From Robertmurraya sp. FSL R5-0851 (GTDB lineage: Bacteria; Bacillota; Bacilli; Bacillales; Cytobacillaceae): DNA of 64,000 nucleotides. Each line of letters starts with the position of its first letter. The first letter of the stretch is position 1. The DNA is taken from NCBI RefSeq assembly GCF_038002965.1, contig NZ_JBBOOE010000001.1, forward strand, positions 946,001-1,010,000, written 5' to 3'. The position numbers were made by a program, and so were the translations under genes. Below are positions 16,225-25,426 of this stretch, piece after piece. The notes below the pieces were generated by a model. The model was not told where the DNA came from, searched no databases, and saw nothing but the letters and a program-made list of their open reading frames with translations.

Positions 16225-17075
16225 TTTACAAACGGCTGAATTCTTGGAAACACCTTTAATGCGGTTTCATAAAACACCTGGCTATGATACTCTTCCGGAA
16301 TTAAGTCCTTAATAAACTGAATATAGGGGGCGATCGGCACTAATGGCCAATCCGTTCCAAATAGAAGTTTGTCATATGAGTCGGCAAAAACTAAGGCATG
16401 ACGTAAATGATCAAGGAAACGACCTTCGCTTTTTAATGTTAGGTCCTTCTTTGTTCCGACAATTAATCCAGATAAATCTGCAAACACATTTGGATTTTTA
16501 TAAATGATCTCTGCTCCTGTCAGTGTCCACGGGTCCCCAAAATGAGCCATCATAAAATTCACATCACGGTTGTCAACGGCTACCTCATCTATGGTGAGAG
16601 GGTGGGAGTATTTTAGATACCCCCTTTCTGAATACGTATCGCCAGTATGAAAGACAACGGGAAGATGGTACTTTGCCGCCAGTCTATATACAGGTTGATA
16701 AACAGGATCATAGGCATAAAACGGATAATAACCAAGATAAATTTTAATTCCAACCGTTTTTGGTTGTACTAACATCTTTTCTAAACGAATAAGGGCCTCC
16801 TCGTCTAGGTTGTACGGATTGATTCCGACGCAGGTAAAGATAGAAGGCGGCAATTCCGCAGTTAAATCCAGTCCCATCGGAGTTTGTGTCTCGTAATCTG
16901 GAAACCCCATTTTATCTGTTTCTGTCAATCCCATTCCAATACCAAGCACCACTCCTGCTTCCTCGAATTCTTTGAGAATACCTGAAGGTGAATAGTCGAC
17001 AAATGAAATGGTTTCAGCTGTTTCATGAAATGATTTTATGTTTGATAGATGGATATGAGCATCGATGATTTTCAT
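16221..17075 (-). CDS. Amidohydrolase-family metal-dependent hydrolase
   Basis: 284-residue TIM-barrel hydrolase of the amidohydrolase_2 type. Metal and catalytic positions are visible in order: DAHIHL near the start (HxH), KIYLGYYPF, PVVFHTGD (His), MAHFGDPWT (His) and LFGTDWPL (Asp). Members hydrolyse C-O or C-N bonds or decarboxylate; the substrate is unknown. It starts 22 bases after the stop of the GNAT-fusion gene, so the two are surely one operon and perhaps one pathway. The AAGGAG site is about 15 bases from the start, somewhat far, with an out-of-frame ATG between. Confidence 0.9.
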   Translation of the reverse strand: MKIIDAHIHLSNIKSFHETAETISFVDYSPSGILKEFEEAGVVLGIGMGLTETDKMGFPDYETQTPMGLDLTAELPPSIFTCVGINPYNLDEEALIRLEKMLVQPKTVGIKIYLGYYPFYAYDPVYQPVYRLAAKYHLPVVFHTGDTYSERGYLKYSHPLTIDEVAVDNRDVNFMMAHFGDPWTLTGAEIIYKNPNVFADLSGLIVGTKKDLTLKSEGRFLDHLRHALVFADSYDKLLFGTDWPLVPIAPYIQFIKDLIPEEYHSQVFYETALKVFPRIQPFVK

Positions 17076-17096
17076 AAGATTTCATAAGAACTCCTT

Positions 17097-20000
17097 CTAA
17101 AATTGGATATTTCGTAGTTTTTGAACGGCTTCTGTTGATAGTTTCCGCTCATCAAATAGCAAGAAAAGAGGAGCGGTGCCTTTTTCCTCCTTATTTGCGA
17201 AGCCTGGTTGGGCTGCAACTAATTGAAAGGCCTCTTTATTCATATAGGCCTCGGTCTCTTCCATGTTCAAACTTGGAATCACATAAAGCTTCTCTTTTTT
17301 TGTAGCCGATTCAATATAGGAATCTTCGGGAAGGTACATTGGTAGTTCCTGTTTACCTGCACGATACTCTGAACGGCCACTCTTGATTGTAAGGTTCGGT
17401 AAGGCTTCTCCACCGAGGAACAGATCAGTCAACCATTTTTCTCCATCCAGCCATTTCCCACCATCATGCATGACCCGTAAAAATGTTGCTAAAACAGGAA
17501 CTCCAGGAAGCATTACATAATATTGAACGTACTCGACATTTTTCCATTGTGAATGTTCCTCGAATGTTGTTTGGATGGCCATTCCTCTCCAAGTATTTCC
17601 GTTACGGTCACTGATAGTTGTCGGTGATATGTTTGTTTTTTCTTTTAAAAGAGAGAAGGTGGTGATTCCTTCAGGAGACCATTTCATTCCTCCTGCCCAT
17701 GGGCTCCACCAACTTTTGGCGGTTCTTTCAGGATACTGAGTATCTAACCACTCTAGTCCATTTACTTTTAAGGAATATAAGCCTGGATAAAAATCAGCAT
17801 TTGCTTTGATCGATAAACAGCCATTTTCAGCAACTATTGATCCATCTGATTCTGTACAAGAGGAAATGTCTCCTTGTGTTGATAATAGTAGATTCTCGAA
17901 ATTTGTCCGGATTCCTTCTTGTTGAAATTGAGCTGTTAGATGAGAAACAGGGTTATTTAATGAGAGCTGTTGTTCAAAGGTAATTGAGTTTTTCTCTTCC
18001 TTAGCCTGAATACGCCAGTTACTGACAGGACCTTGGTCACAAACAACCTCAAGCGTTCCATCCAAGAAACTGTTTCTATAAGTCTTTAACGTGATGGAAG
18101 TAGGTGAACTAGATGGCACAATCATTTTATGCACCTCGAGCTGAAGTTCATTGATTATTTCATACGGCTCAAGCAGATGTCTTTTCTCAGCATAAGCCTG
18201 AAATTGACTTGCTTCCTGGAATGAATCAAGTGCTACAATGATCTTTTCTGTTGTAGACTTTGCTCCAGGTTTCATCTCACCTATTTTTTGCTCAATAACA
18301 AACTGCCAACCTTCTGGAGCTGCATGGCTATTTTGAGGCCATGTTACTCCAACCGTTTTCCCTTCCGTTTTGGAAAAATACCAATGACCCGTTATCATGG
18401 CTGGATTTAAATCTCCGAACTCGAGTGGACGATCTTTTGAAAAATAAACAACTCTTTGATCAAGTGGAAAGTATGTGTTGCCAAGTTCTTGATATACAGG
18501 CTGACTGATTGCGATATTTTGGTAAGTAGTTGGATGAACATTTTCAATCTCTATCCATTGATGAACGATTCCATCTCCAAAAAGCTGCAGACACTCTGTT
18601 AAGTAGATGCCTGGAAATTCCCCCGATTGCAACACGAACTTAATCAAGACAGATGAATCATCAATATCCCAGGATACTGATGTTGGCTTCTTTTTATTAA
18701 ATTCGTTTGTATATGGTTTTCCAAGCTTAGGTGCAAGGAATGAAAATAATGGCTTTTTGCTTCTAGCATTCTTTTTTAATTGGACATTAAGATCTAGCTT
18801 TCGAATATTTAACTGACTATGACCATTGTATATGTGCCAGAAAAGCGTTGATTCACCACCAAATTTCTTTCCTTCACCTTTGAAAGCAATCGAAATTTGC
18901 TGTTCAAAAGTGAGTACATGATCGGTAGACTTAGTTGAAACATGAATACTTGGATCGTAAAAGCCATGCTTTCTAACAGTAACAGGTATAGGAATCGTCA
19001 TTTTTCCTTTAGCAGGAACGGTAACTTCGTATGTTTTTTGTTCTAGATTCACCAGGTCATTCTCAGGAATAGTAAGAACAAATTCGGTTGTATTTGAGAG
19101 ATTATTCTTTAGCTCTAGATGAAATTCTGTTTTTGTATCTAAAAAAGCAAAATTTCCTTCATTAAATGCTTCAAGCTTAGCTGGTTGCATAGGAAATATT
19201 CCAAGGCTCATTTCACAAGGACTACCATTAATTTCTACGGTAATTTGGATACTTGGGTGAGTCCGCCACACACTAGGCTCTTCGCCTTTTCGTATAGTAA
19301 AAGTCTCAGAGAGAGTAAAATCTTTTTCTATATTCAGCTTTCCGGTGTTAAGCTGATATTTGACTCGAGCATTCTTAGTACCAGTTGCTTGGAAGGTAAG
19401 AGGGGTATCGGTTTTGTTCACAACTTTTAATTGATAAGTATGCTCCATTTCCTCAATCACTTCATGGTGATCCATAGTTAGCTGAACAAGGAAGTCATCG
19501 GTTTCGATTAAGGTAATGCCTCGACTCGTACGTTCGATTTGTACTCTAGCGTTCGTGTCCGGCGAACTCCAGCTATATTCGTAGAAGGTAAATCCGTTTT
19601 CATTTATTCCGTCTGGCTTTCCTTCAATTTGCCTTGTGCTAGCTTCATACCAGTCTACTTTTTCGAATAGTGGTTTAAGAAGTGGGGTGTTTAACACGTT
19701 AGGGATGAAGTTCATCAAATGGGTAGTGTCATCACGATCCTCCCAAAAGAAGCCACATTTTTTATAAAGTGGAACCGCCTTGGTGTTACCTGGCCAAGTG
19801 TATAAATCAAGACGAGGCCAGCCGAGTTCGATCGTTTTTTCAAGAGCTTTCATAACAAGCATTTTGCCGATTTTCTTTCCATGATAATTCGAAAGAACAT
19901 TGAGTAAAGGGATGTATAAAGAGCCAGTATCCTCCTTATATTCAGATAATCCACAATAGCCAACGACTTCGTTTTCATCTAATGCTAGATAAAGCTCAAT

Positions 20001-20159
20001 ATTTTCGGAATTGGCTTCCTTTGTTTTCACTTGTTCTTCGGTCATAACACGAGTATCGCCGCCCCAACTGTCACGGCTTAAATTCCACATTTTTGCTACC
20101 CCTGCGGCTAATCCTTCGTGATAACTTACAATTTGTATTCCATTTTTTACAGATGGCAT
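17097..20159 (-). CDS. GNAT acetyltransferase fused to a ~850-residue beta-rich protein
   Basis: 1020 residues. Residues 10-160 are a GNAT acyltransferase domain with the acetyl-CoA loop near NYHGKKIGKML and a following GNTKAVPLYKKCGF. The remaining 850 residues are mainly beta strand: repeated sandwich-like stretches (about 190-420), then a region with FSFLAPKLGKPY and GHWYFSKTEGKTVGVTWP (about 480-640), and a C-terminal part with a Trp-rich motif TAKSWWSPWAGGMKWSPEG (about 820). I do not recognise this part; it is reminiscent of sugar-binding or mutarotase-like folds, as a guess. No signal peptide, so cytosolic. GAGAGGAG precedes the start. It forms an operon with the hydrolase gene. Confidence 0.85.
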   Translation of the reverse strand: MPSVKNGIQIVSYHEGLAAGVAKMWNLSRDSWGGDTRVMTEEQVKTKEANSENIELYLALDENEVVGYCGLSEYKEDTGSLYIPLLNVLSNYHGKKIGKMLVMKALEKTIELGWPRLDLYTWPGNTKAVPLYKKCGFFWEDRDDTTHLMNFIPNVLNTPLLKPLFEKVDWYEASTRQIEGKPDGINENGFTFYEYSWSSPDTNARVQIERTSRGITLIETDDFLVQLTMDHHEVIEEMEHTYQLKVVNKTDTPLTFQATGTKNARVKYQLNTGKLNIEKDFTLSETFTIRKGEEPSVWRTHPSIQITVEINGSPCEMSLGIFPMQPAKLEAFNEGNFAFLDTKTEFHLELKNNLSNTTEFVLTIPENDLVNLEQKTYEVTVPAKGKMTIPIPVTVRKHGFYDPSIHVSTKSTDHVLTFEQQISIAFKGEGKKFGGESTLFWHIYNGHSQLNIRKLDLNVQLKKNARSKKPLFSFLAPKLGKPYTNEFNKKKPTSVSWDIDDSSVLIKFVLQSGEFPGIYLTECLQLFGDGIVHQWIEIENVHPTTYQNIAISQPVYQELGNTYFPLDQRVVYFSKDRPLEFGDLNPAMITGHWYFSKTEGKTVGVTWPQNSHAAPEGWQFVIEQKIGEMKPGAKSTTEKIIVALDSFQEASQFQAYAEKRHLLEPYEIINELQLEVHKMIVPSSSPTSITLKTYRNSFLDGTLEVVCDQGPVSNWRIQAKEEKNSITFEQQLSLNNPVSHLTAQFQQEGIRTNFENLLLSTQGDISSCTESDGSIVAENGCLSIKANADFYPGLYSLKVNGLEWLDTQYPERTAKSWWSPWAGGMKWSPEGITTFSLLKEKTNISPTTISDRNGNTWRGMAIQTTFEEHSQWKNVEYVQYYVMLPGVPVLATFLRVMHDGGKWLDGEKWLTDLFLGGEALPNLTIKSGRSEYRAGKQELPMYLPEDSYIESATKKEKLYVIPSLNMEETEAYMNKEAFQLVAAQPGFANKEEKGTAPLFLLFDERKLSTEAVQKLRNIQF

Positions 20160-20175
20160 AAAGATTCTCCTCTCA

Positions 20176-20235
20176 CTAAGTAGATTCTTCCTTTTTAATT
20201 TGAACTTGCTTTTCTTTTATTCTTATTTGAATCAT
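20176..20235 (-). CDS. 19-residue ORF with strong ribosome binding site
   Basis: AAGGAGGAG lies eight bases before an ATG that encodes MIQIRIKEKQVQIKKEEST, ending 16 bases before the start of the GNAT-fusion gene. The peptide is basic and amphipathic. It could be a leader peptide or a small protein; an overlapping 15-codon frame starts too close to the site to be used. The evidence is the ribosome binding site and operon position only. Confidence 0.45.
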   Translation of the reverse strand: MIQIRIKEKQVQIKKEEST

Positions 20236-20290
20236 CTCGCATCTCCTCCTTGTGTTTTTAGTAGGAATGTTTTTCCATTCCAAATTCAAT

Positions 20291-20304
20291 CGTAACCGCT
20301 TAAA
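20291..20304 (-). promoter_or_regulatory. Weak cre-like site
   Basis: On the minus strand TTTAAGCGGTTACG matches the CcpA consensus with two mismatches, in the upstream region of the GNAT-fusion operon. Confidence 0.3.
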
Positions 20305-20340
20305 TTTTCAAAGTAAAGAAAATTCAGACTACAAAATAAG

Positions 20341-20443
20341 TGTCCACCCCATGCGGACAAAATAAGCAAATCTGTCCACGAAAGGTGACAGACACCACAA
20401 AAAGACAGAATCGGGGGTTTTGTCCACGGAGGGTGTCTGACAC
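20341..20443. repeat. TGTCCAC / GGTGTCTGACACC repeat cluster, copy A
   Basis: Contains TGTCCACCCCATGCGGACA, CTGTCCACGAAAGGTGACAG, and TTTTGTCCACGGAGGGTGTC followed by TGACACC. The same modules occur at 49960-50021 and 51373-51486. It ends a few bases before the truncated frlB frame begins, so it marks the breakpoint of that gene. Confidence 0.8.
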
Positions 20444-20446
20444 CGA

Positions 20447-21319
20447 TTGGTTTCAAGTAAATACGTTGTGGATCGTGAGGCAAAAAAGCTTGATGCACAT
20501 CTATATAGTGCAAATGAATTCATTCATCGTAATCATGCGAAGTTAGGGGATACATCTTTAGTCATCCTATGTTCTCATTCTGGAACAACTCCTGAAACAG
20601 TAGAAGCAGCTAAATTTGCCCGTGCAAAAGGTGCTCTAACGATTTCTTTAACCAATGAGCCAACTTCTCCTTTAGCTCAAGCTTCAGAAGTTGTCTTAAA
20701 GTATGAGTGGGGCCCAACAGCGAATGCATTTGCTACAAACTACTCTGTTTTGTATCAACTAGTATTTGGAGTCCTTAAAGTGGTAGAAAACAATGAAAAA
20801 TTTACAACCATCGAGAACAGCTTAGAAAACCTACAAACTGTATTTGAAAAAGCTGCTTCCAAATATCATGAGGCTGCTGTAGAATTTGGAAAACAGTATA
20901 AGGATGAGAAAATCATCTACACGATGGCTAGTGGTTCAAACTATGGTGTAGCCTATTCTTTCGCAATATGTATTTTAATGGAGATGCAATGGGTTCATTC
21001 TCATGCGATTCATGCAGGTGAGTACTTCCACGGGCCATTCGAAATCATTGATGAAGAAACACCATTTATTATCCTACTTGGTCTAGATGAAACGAGATAC
21101 CTTGAGGAACGTGCCCTTGAATTCTCCCAACGTTATGGGAAAAAGCTAATTGTTTTAGATGCAAAAGATTTTGACTTTTCTGGAATTGATGAAGAGGTAC
21201 AAGGATACATCGTTCCACTCGTATTAAACTACGTTTTAAGAAGATACGCAGAAAACCTAGCAGAACAGCGCAATCATCCACTTTCTACAAGAAGATATAT
21301 GTGGAAAGTAGAATACTAA
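20447..21319 (+). pseudogene. frlB: Fructoselysine-6-phosphate deglycase, N-terminally truncated
   Basis: 290 residues of an SIS-domain enzyme that cleaves fructosamine 6-phosphates to glucose 6-phosphate and the free amine. Motifs present: VILCSHSGTTPETVEAAK, the second SIS domain with YTMASGSNYGVAYS, HSHAIHAGEYFHGPFE and the C-terminus LSTRRYMWKVEY. The family is about 328 residues; the first 37 or so, including the first strand and Gly-rich sugar-phosphate loop (VACGGSS), are missing. Homology begins at SSKYVVDRE, right at the edge of the repeat cluster. A TTG start exists but no ribosome binding site. Probably inactive. Confidence 0.85.
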
Positions 21320-21332
21320 AATCTAATAGGAA

Positions 21333-21362
21333 AAGCGAGGAGACCTTCGCTTTTCCTCGCAT
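21333..21362 (+). terminator. Stem-loop between frlB and frlO
   Basis: GCGAGGA...TCCTCGC stem 15 bases past the frlB stop, with no clear T-run. It is likely an RNA-processing or stability hairpin. Confidence 0.45.
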
Positions 21363-21402
21363 TGCTAGATTCATAGAAGAAAAATCTTGAGGGGGCCAAT
21401 TC

Positions 21403-22683
21403 ATGAAAAAGTTAAAAATCTTTAGTATTATCGCCGTATTAATTCTCTCAATGCTAGCAGCTTGTTCCTCATCTAGTCAAACAGCTTCAGAAGACAGTGA
21501 TACTGTCGAACTTCGTTTTTTCCACAGATGGCCTACAGAACCCAAAAAGCAATACTTTGAAGAAGCAGTCAAAGAGTTTGAAGAGCTACATCCAAATATA
21601 AAGATAAAAACCGAAGCAGTTTTAAATGACTCGTATAAGGAAAAGATTCGTGTTGTATTAGGTTCAAATAATCCTCCTGATGTGTACTTTTCATGGAGCG
21701 GTGAGTTTGCTTACAATTTTGCCAGAGCTGGACAATCCCTAGACTTAACAAGCTATGTTGAGGAAGATACAGATTGGTCAGGTCAAATCATTGAGTCCCA
21801 ATTTGGTCCCTTTACGTTGGATGGAAAAGTTTATGGGATTCCTTGGTCAACAGATGGAAAAGCCTTCTTCTATAACAAAAAGGTTTTTAACGATTTAAAC
21901 CTTGAAATTCCAACTACATGGGAAGAGCTCCTAACTGTCTCTGAAAAAATTAAGGATGCAGGAATTACTCCAATTGCTTTCGGAAGTAAGGCGCCATGGA
22001 CAATTTCTCATTATATCGGATCACTAAATGAGTATATCGTTCCGGAAGATGTTATCGCAAAGGACTATAGCCTAAGTAATTCAGATGGAGAGTTTGCTCA
22101 TCCTGGTTATGTAACTGCCTTGGAAAAATTCATTGAATTAGAACCATATTTTAATCAAGGAGTAAACTCCGTTGATCACCAATATGCGAGAGAGCTATTT
22201 AATGGAGGAAAAGCAGCGATCGGATACTTTCAGTTAGCTGAAATTGGTTTGATTGAGCCAAGTCTTGGAGAGGATTTAGGTGTATTCAATACACCATTTG
22301 TTGAAGGTGGAGAAGGAAATCCAAGCTCCATTACTGCTGCTCCAGAAGGAATTATGATTTCTTCTAAAACAAAACATCCAGAAGAAGCAATGGAGTTTAT
22401 TAAGTTCTTAACTTCTAAGGAAAAAGGAATTGAACAGTTAAAAGAAGTAAGTGAATACAGTGCGGTTAAAGAAACGACAACTCCTGAAAACGGTTCTGCT
22501 CTACAACAAGAAGCGATCGACCTAATCGTAAATGCCGATAAGACTTACTTATGGTTTGATACGGCTGTAGATATTAAGATTGTTGACGCGTACTTAAATG
22601 GTGTTCAACAGATGTTAGATGGGAAAAAGTCAGCTGAAGACGTAATGAAAGATGTTCAAAAAGCAGCAAAAGAGCTGAAGTAA
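21403..22683 (+). CDS. frlO: Fructosamine ABC importer, substrate-binding lipoprotein
   Basis: 426-residue extracellular solute-binding protein of the sugar-type (family 1) class. The lipoprotein signal is MKKLKIFSIIAVLILSMLAA followed by C (lipobox LAAC), so it is anchored outside the membrane. The fold signature VLNDSYKEKIRVVLGSNNPPDVYF and DGKVYGIPWSTDGKAFFYNK fits ligand binding. A GGGGGCC region precedes the ATG. By synteny with frlBONMD it delivers fructosyl amino acids (Amadori products) to FrlN/FrlM. It is separated from frlN by a hairpin, which usually keeps the binding protein more abundant than the permeases. Confidence 0.88.
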   Translation: MKKLKIFSIIAVLILSMLAACSSSSQTASEDSDTVELRFFHRWPTEPKKQYFEEAVKEFEELHPNIKIKTEAVLNDSYKEKIRVVLGSNNPPDVYFSWSGEFAYNFARAGQSLDLTSYVEEDTDWSGQIIESQFGPFTLDGKVYGIPWSTDGKAFFYNKKVFNDLNLEIPTTWEELLTVSEKIKDAGITPIAFGSKAPWTISHYIGSLNEYIVPEDVIAKDYSLSNSDGEFAHPGYVTALEKFIELEPYFNQGVNSVDHQYARELFNGGKAAIGYFQLAEIGLIEPSLGEDLGVFNTPFVEGGEGNPSSITAAPEGIMISSKTKHPEEAMEFIKFLTSKEKGIEQLKEVSEYSAVKETTTPENGSALQQEAIDLIVNADKTYLWFDTAVDIKIVDAYLNGVQQMLDGKKSAEDVMKDVQKAAKELK

Positions 22684-22690
22684 TAGTTTA

Positions 22691-22729
22691 AAAGAAAGGT
22701 AGTGTAGGGGACCGAAACTACCTTTCTTT
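22691..22729 (+). terminator. Attenuating hairpin between frlO and frlN
   Basis: Perfect 13-bp stem AAAGAAAGGTAGT/ACTACCTTTCTTT, eight bases past the frlO stop, without a strong T-run. Confidence 0.7.
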
Positions 22730-22784
22730 CATAAAGCAAAACAAGAAAAGGGTCGGAAAGGACCTAAAAAAAGAGGTGAATACA

Positions 22785-23663
22785 GTGACACTTAGGAAAA
22801 TGGCTCCCTATTTATATATTGCCCCTTGTATTTTGTTAATGGGATTGTTCGTTTATTATCCCATTGTAGAGAATTTCCGATTTGCTTTTTATGAGTTTTC
22901 TGCTTTTGCCCCAGATAAGGTGTTTGTTGGATTCGAAAATTTCCTTGCTCTGTTTCAGGATGAGGTTTTTTATATAGCTTTAAAAAATAATATTTGGTAC
23001 GCAATCATCTCAATCGTATGTCAAGTATTCGGTGGCTTAGTTTTAGCTGCTATATTAGAGGATCCTTTGACTAGATTATTCAGTGGTTTTTTCCGTACCG
23101 CGTTCTTCCTTCCAGTAATCATATCCATAACGGTTATTGCTTTATTGTTCAGTTTTGTTTACAACCCGGATATTGGAATACTTAACAGTTTTCTTCGATT
23201 GCTCGGTCTTGAAGAGTGGACAAGGGCATGGCTGGGGGAATCTGAAACAGCCATTTTCGCTGTTATCGCTGTATCTCAGTGGCAAAGTATTGGGTATATC
23301 ATGATGCTTTTCATCGTTGCCATTCAGTCTATTCCTCAAGAGCTCTATGAGGCAGCCGATATTGATGGTGCGAATAAATTTTACAAATTTCTCCACATTA
23401 CAGTTCCTCAGGTAAAAGAAATGCTTTTTGTAGCAACGTTAATAACATTAACAGGTGCATTTACAGTATTTAATGAGCCGTATATTTTGACAAGTGGCGG
23501 ACCTGGAAATGCAAGTGAAGTGCTTGGCACGTTGCTTTACAAATCAGCCTTTTTTAGAGATGAGATGGGGTACGCTTCAGCAATAGCGACCATTATATTA
23601 CTGCTTTCGTTGGCGGTAGCTATTATTCAAATGAAGCTATTTAAGACGGGGAAGGAGGATTAA
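22785..23663 (+). CDS. frlN: Fructosamine ABC importer, permease 1
   Basis: About 292 residues with six transmembrane helices and the permease EAA loop YEAADIDGANKFYKFLHITVPQ that docks the ATPase. It belongs to the MalF/UgpA type. The GTG at 22785 is preferred since AAGAGGTG precedes it by six bases; a GTG at 22776 is possible. The stop is three bases before frlM. No ATPase gene is in the cluster; in B. subtilis the shared ATPase MsmX serves this importer, so a distant gene is expected here too. Confidence 0.9.
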   Translation: MTLRKMAPYLYIAPCILLMGLFVYYPIVENFRFAFYEFSAFAPDKVFVGFENFLALFQDEVFYIALKNNIWYAIISIVCQVFGGLVLAAILEDPLTRLFSGFFRTAFFLPVIISITVIALLFSFVYNPDIGILNSFLRLLGLEEWTRAWLGESETAIFAVIAVSQWQSIGYIMMLFIVAIQSIPQELYEAADIDGANKFYKFLHITVPQVKEMLFVATLITLTGAFTVFNEPYILTSGGPGNASEVLGTLLYKSAFFRDEMGYASAIATIILLLSLAVAIIQMKLFKTGKED

Positions 23664-23666
23664 TAG

Positions 23667-24554
23667 ATGGAGACAGATAAAGTAACATCAACTGACTATA
23701 GCATTCAATCGATCAGAGTTCGTTCCTATAAGAGGAAAAAGATTGCTGGAGCGATTCCACTCTATACTATATTGATCTTCTATTTTATGATCATTGCCTA
23801 TCCTTTGTTTTGGATGGTCATTAATTCCTTTAAAACGACAGAAGAAATTTTCTCAAACAGTTGGGCATTGCCGACAACCTGGCTTGTCTCAAACTATGTT
23901 CATGCGTGGAATACAGGGATATCTGAGTACTTTATCAATAGTACCATTGTTACGTTAAGCACCTGTTTATTAACGGTTTTCTTAAGTGCTCTTGGAGCAT
24001 ATGGTTTAACTCGGTTTCAATTTAAAGGTAAGAAGATACTACTAATATTGTGTATGGGTGGAATGATGCTATCTCCGCAGGTGAGTTTAGTCCCTTTGTA
24101 TAAGCTTATCCAGGCATTGGGTATTCATGACACTTACTTAGCGCTCATTCTTCCCTATGTGGCTTACCGTATTCCGATTACTGTTCTATTAATAAGAGCG
24201 GCTTTTCTAGAGGTTCCAAAAGAGTTGGAAGAATCAGCTTTCCTCGATGGATGTTCAACATGGTCTGTATTTACAAAAATCTTTTTGCCGCTGAACCTTC
24301 CTATTTTGTTCACAGGGATCATTATCACTGCTTACTTTACATGGAATGAATTCATGTTTGCGCTCATCTTTATTGACTCTGACAGTTTAAAAACGATTCC
24401 GGCTGGACTAATGCAATTCCGTGATGCATTACAAACAAATTGGGGAGTTCTTTTAGCTGGATTAATGATCTCGGCCATCCCGATTATTACACTGTTTTTA
24501 TTTTTACAAAAGTATTTCGTTCGTGGTCTGGCATCTGGAAGTTTGAAAGGATAA
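23667..24554 (+). CDS. frlM: Fructosamine ABC importer, permease 2
   Basis: 295 residues of the MalG/UgpE type: a cytosolic N-terminus, six transmembrane helices and the EAA loop LEESAFLDGCSTWSVFTKIFLP. It pairs with FrlN. GAAGGAGG precedes the ATG by eight bases, and the gene is packed between frlN and frlD. Confidence 0.92.
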   Translation: METDKVTSTDYSIQSIRVRSYKRKKIAGAIPLYTILIFYFMIIAYPLFWMVINSFKTTEEIFSNSWALPTTWLVSNYVHAWNTGISEYFINSTIVTLSTCLLTVFLSALGAYGLTRFQFKGKKILLILCMGGMMLSPQVSLVPLYKLIQALGIHDTYLALILPYVAYRIPITVLLIRAAFLEVPKELEESAFLDGCSTWSVFTKIFLPLNLPILFTGIIITAYFTWNEFMFALIFIDSDSLKTIPAGLMQFRDALQTNWGVLLAGLMISAIPIITLFLFLQKYFVRGLASGSLKG

Positions 24555-24568
24555 GGGAGGTAATAATA

Positions 24569-25390
24569 ATGAAGCTACTAGCAATTGGAGATAATGTAGT
24601 GGATGTGTATTTGGATCGAAATGAGATGTTTCCAGGTGGAAATGCGTTAAATGTTGCCGTATTAGCTAAGCAATACGGAGCAGAAGAAACGGGATTTATT
24701 GGCATTGTTGGAGATGATGCGGAAGGGGATCACATTATTGATTCTTTAGAAAAGAATCATGTAAATATAAGTCATATCCGAAGGGCTTATGGGGAAAGTG
24801 GAAAAGCGTATGTGGATATTGATGCGACTGGAGATAGGATTTTCGTAAAATCTAACAAAGGTGGTATTCAATCGAAGCTACGATTGAAATTGGATCCATC
24901 AGATTTTGAGTATATCAAAGGTTTTGATGTTCTTCATACCAGCATTTATAGCAGTCTGGATGATCAACTTCCCCTGATCAAACAGCTATTACCGATTTCT
25001 TATGATTTCTCCAATCATTTTACAGATGAGCTACTGAAAACGGTATGTCCACACATCACTTTTGCCTTCCTATCTGGTAGTGACTTTGGTGACAAGCAAA
25101 TCGAGGAATTAATTAACAAAATTCATGGTTATGGCACGCATTATGTAATTGTTACCCGAGGTTCAAAAGGAGTGATCATGTCGGACCGGACACAAAGTTT
25201 TATACAGGGAATAGAAGAAGCAGAAGTAATCGACACGCTAGGTGCTGGTGATTCATTCATAGCTGGGTTTTTAACTTGTTATTTGAACCACCATACAATC
25301 AAGCAGTCACTACAACTAGCTGCATTACGAGCGGCACGTACGTGTGAAGTGAACGGAGCATTTGGTTATGGAAAACAATTGGTGAAATAA
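24569..25390 (+). CDS. frlD: Fructosamine 6-kinase
   Basis: 273-residue PfkB-family kinase that phosphorylates imported fructosamines at C6 before FrlB cleaves them. The family signatures are visible: the N-terminal FPGGNALNVAVLAKQYG and the C-terminal DTLGAGDSFIAGF with the catalytic aspartate. The ATG at 24569 has GGGAGG eight bases upstream; the longer frame overlapping frlM is rejected. Length matches the B. subtilis enzyme. With frlB broken, the phosphorylated product could accumulate unless another deglycase exists. Confidence 0.9.
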   Translation: MKLLAIGDNVVDVYLDRNEMFPGGNALNVAVLAKQYGAEETGFIGIVGDDAEGDHIIDSLEKNHVNISHIRRAYGESGKAYVDIDATGDRIFVKSNKGGIQSKLRLKLDPSDFEYIKGFDVLHTSIYSSLDDQLPLIKQLLPISYDFSNHFTDELLKTVCPHITFAFLSGSDFGDKQIEELINKIHGYGTHYVIVTRGSKGVIMSDRTQSFIQGIEEAEVIDTLGAGDSFIAGFLTCYLNHHTIKQSLQLAALRAARTCEVNGAFGYGKQLVK

Positions 25391-25392
25391 AG

Positions 25393-25426
25393 AAAAGGGA
25401 CTGGCTGGTGCCGAGTCCCTTTTTAC
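25393..25426. terminator. Bidirectional terminator, frlD/frlR
   Basis: Stem AAAAGGGACT/AGTCCCTTTT with an 11-base loop, overlapping the frlR stop. Confidence 0.8.
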
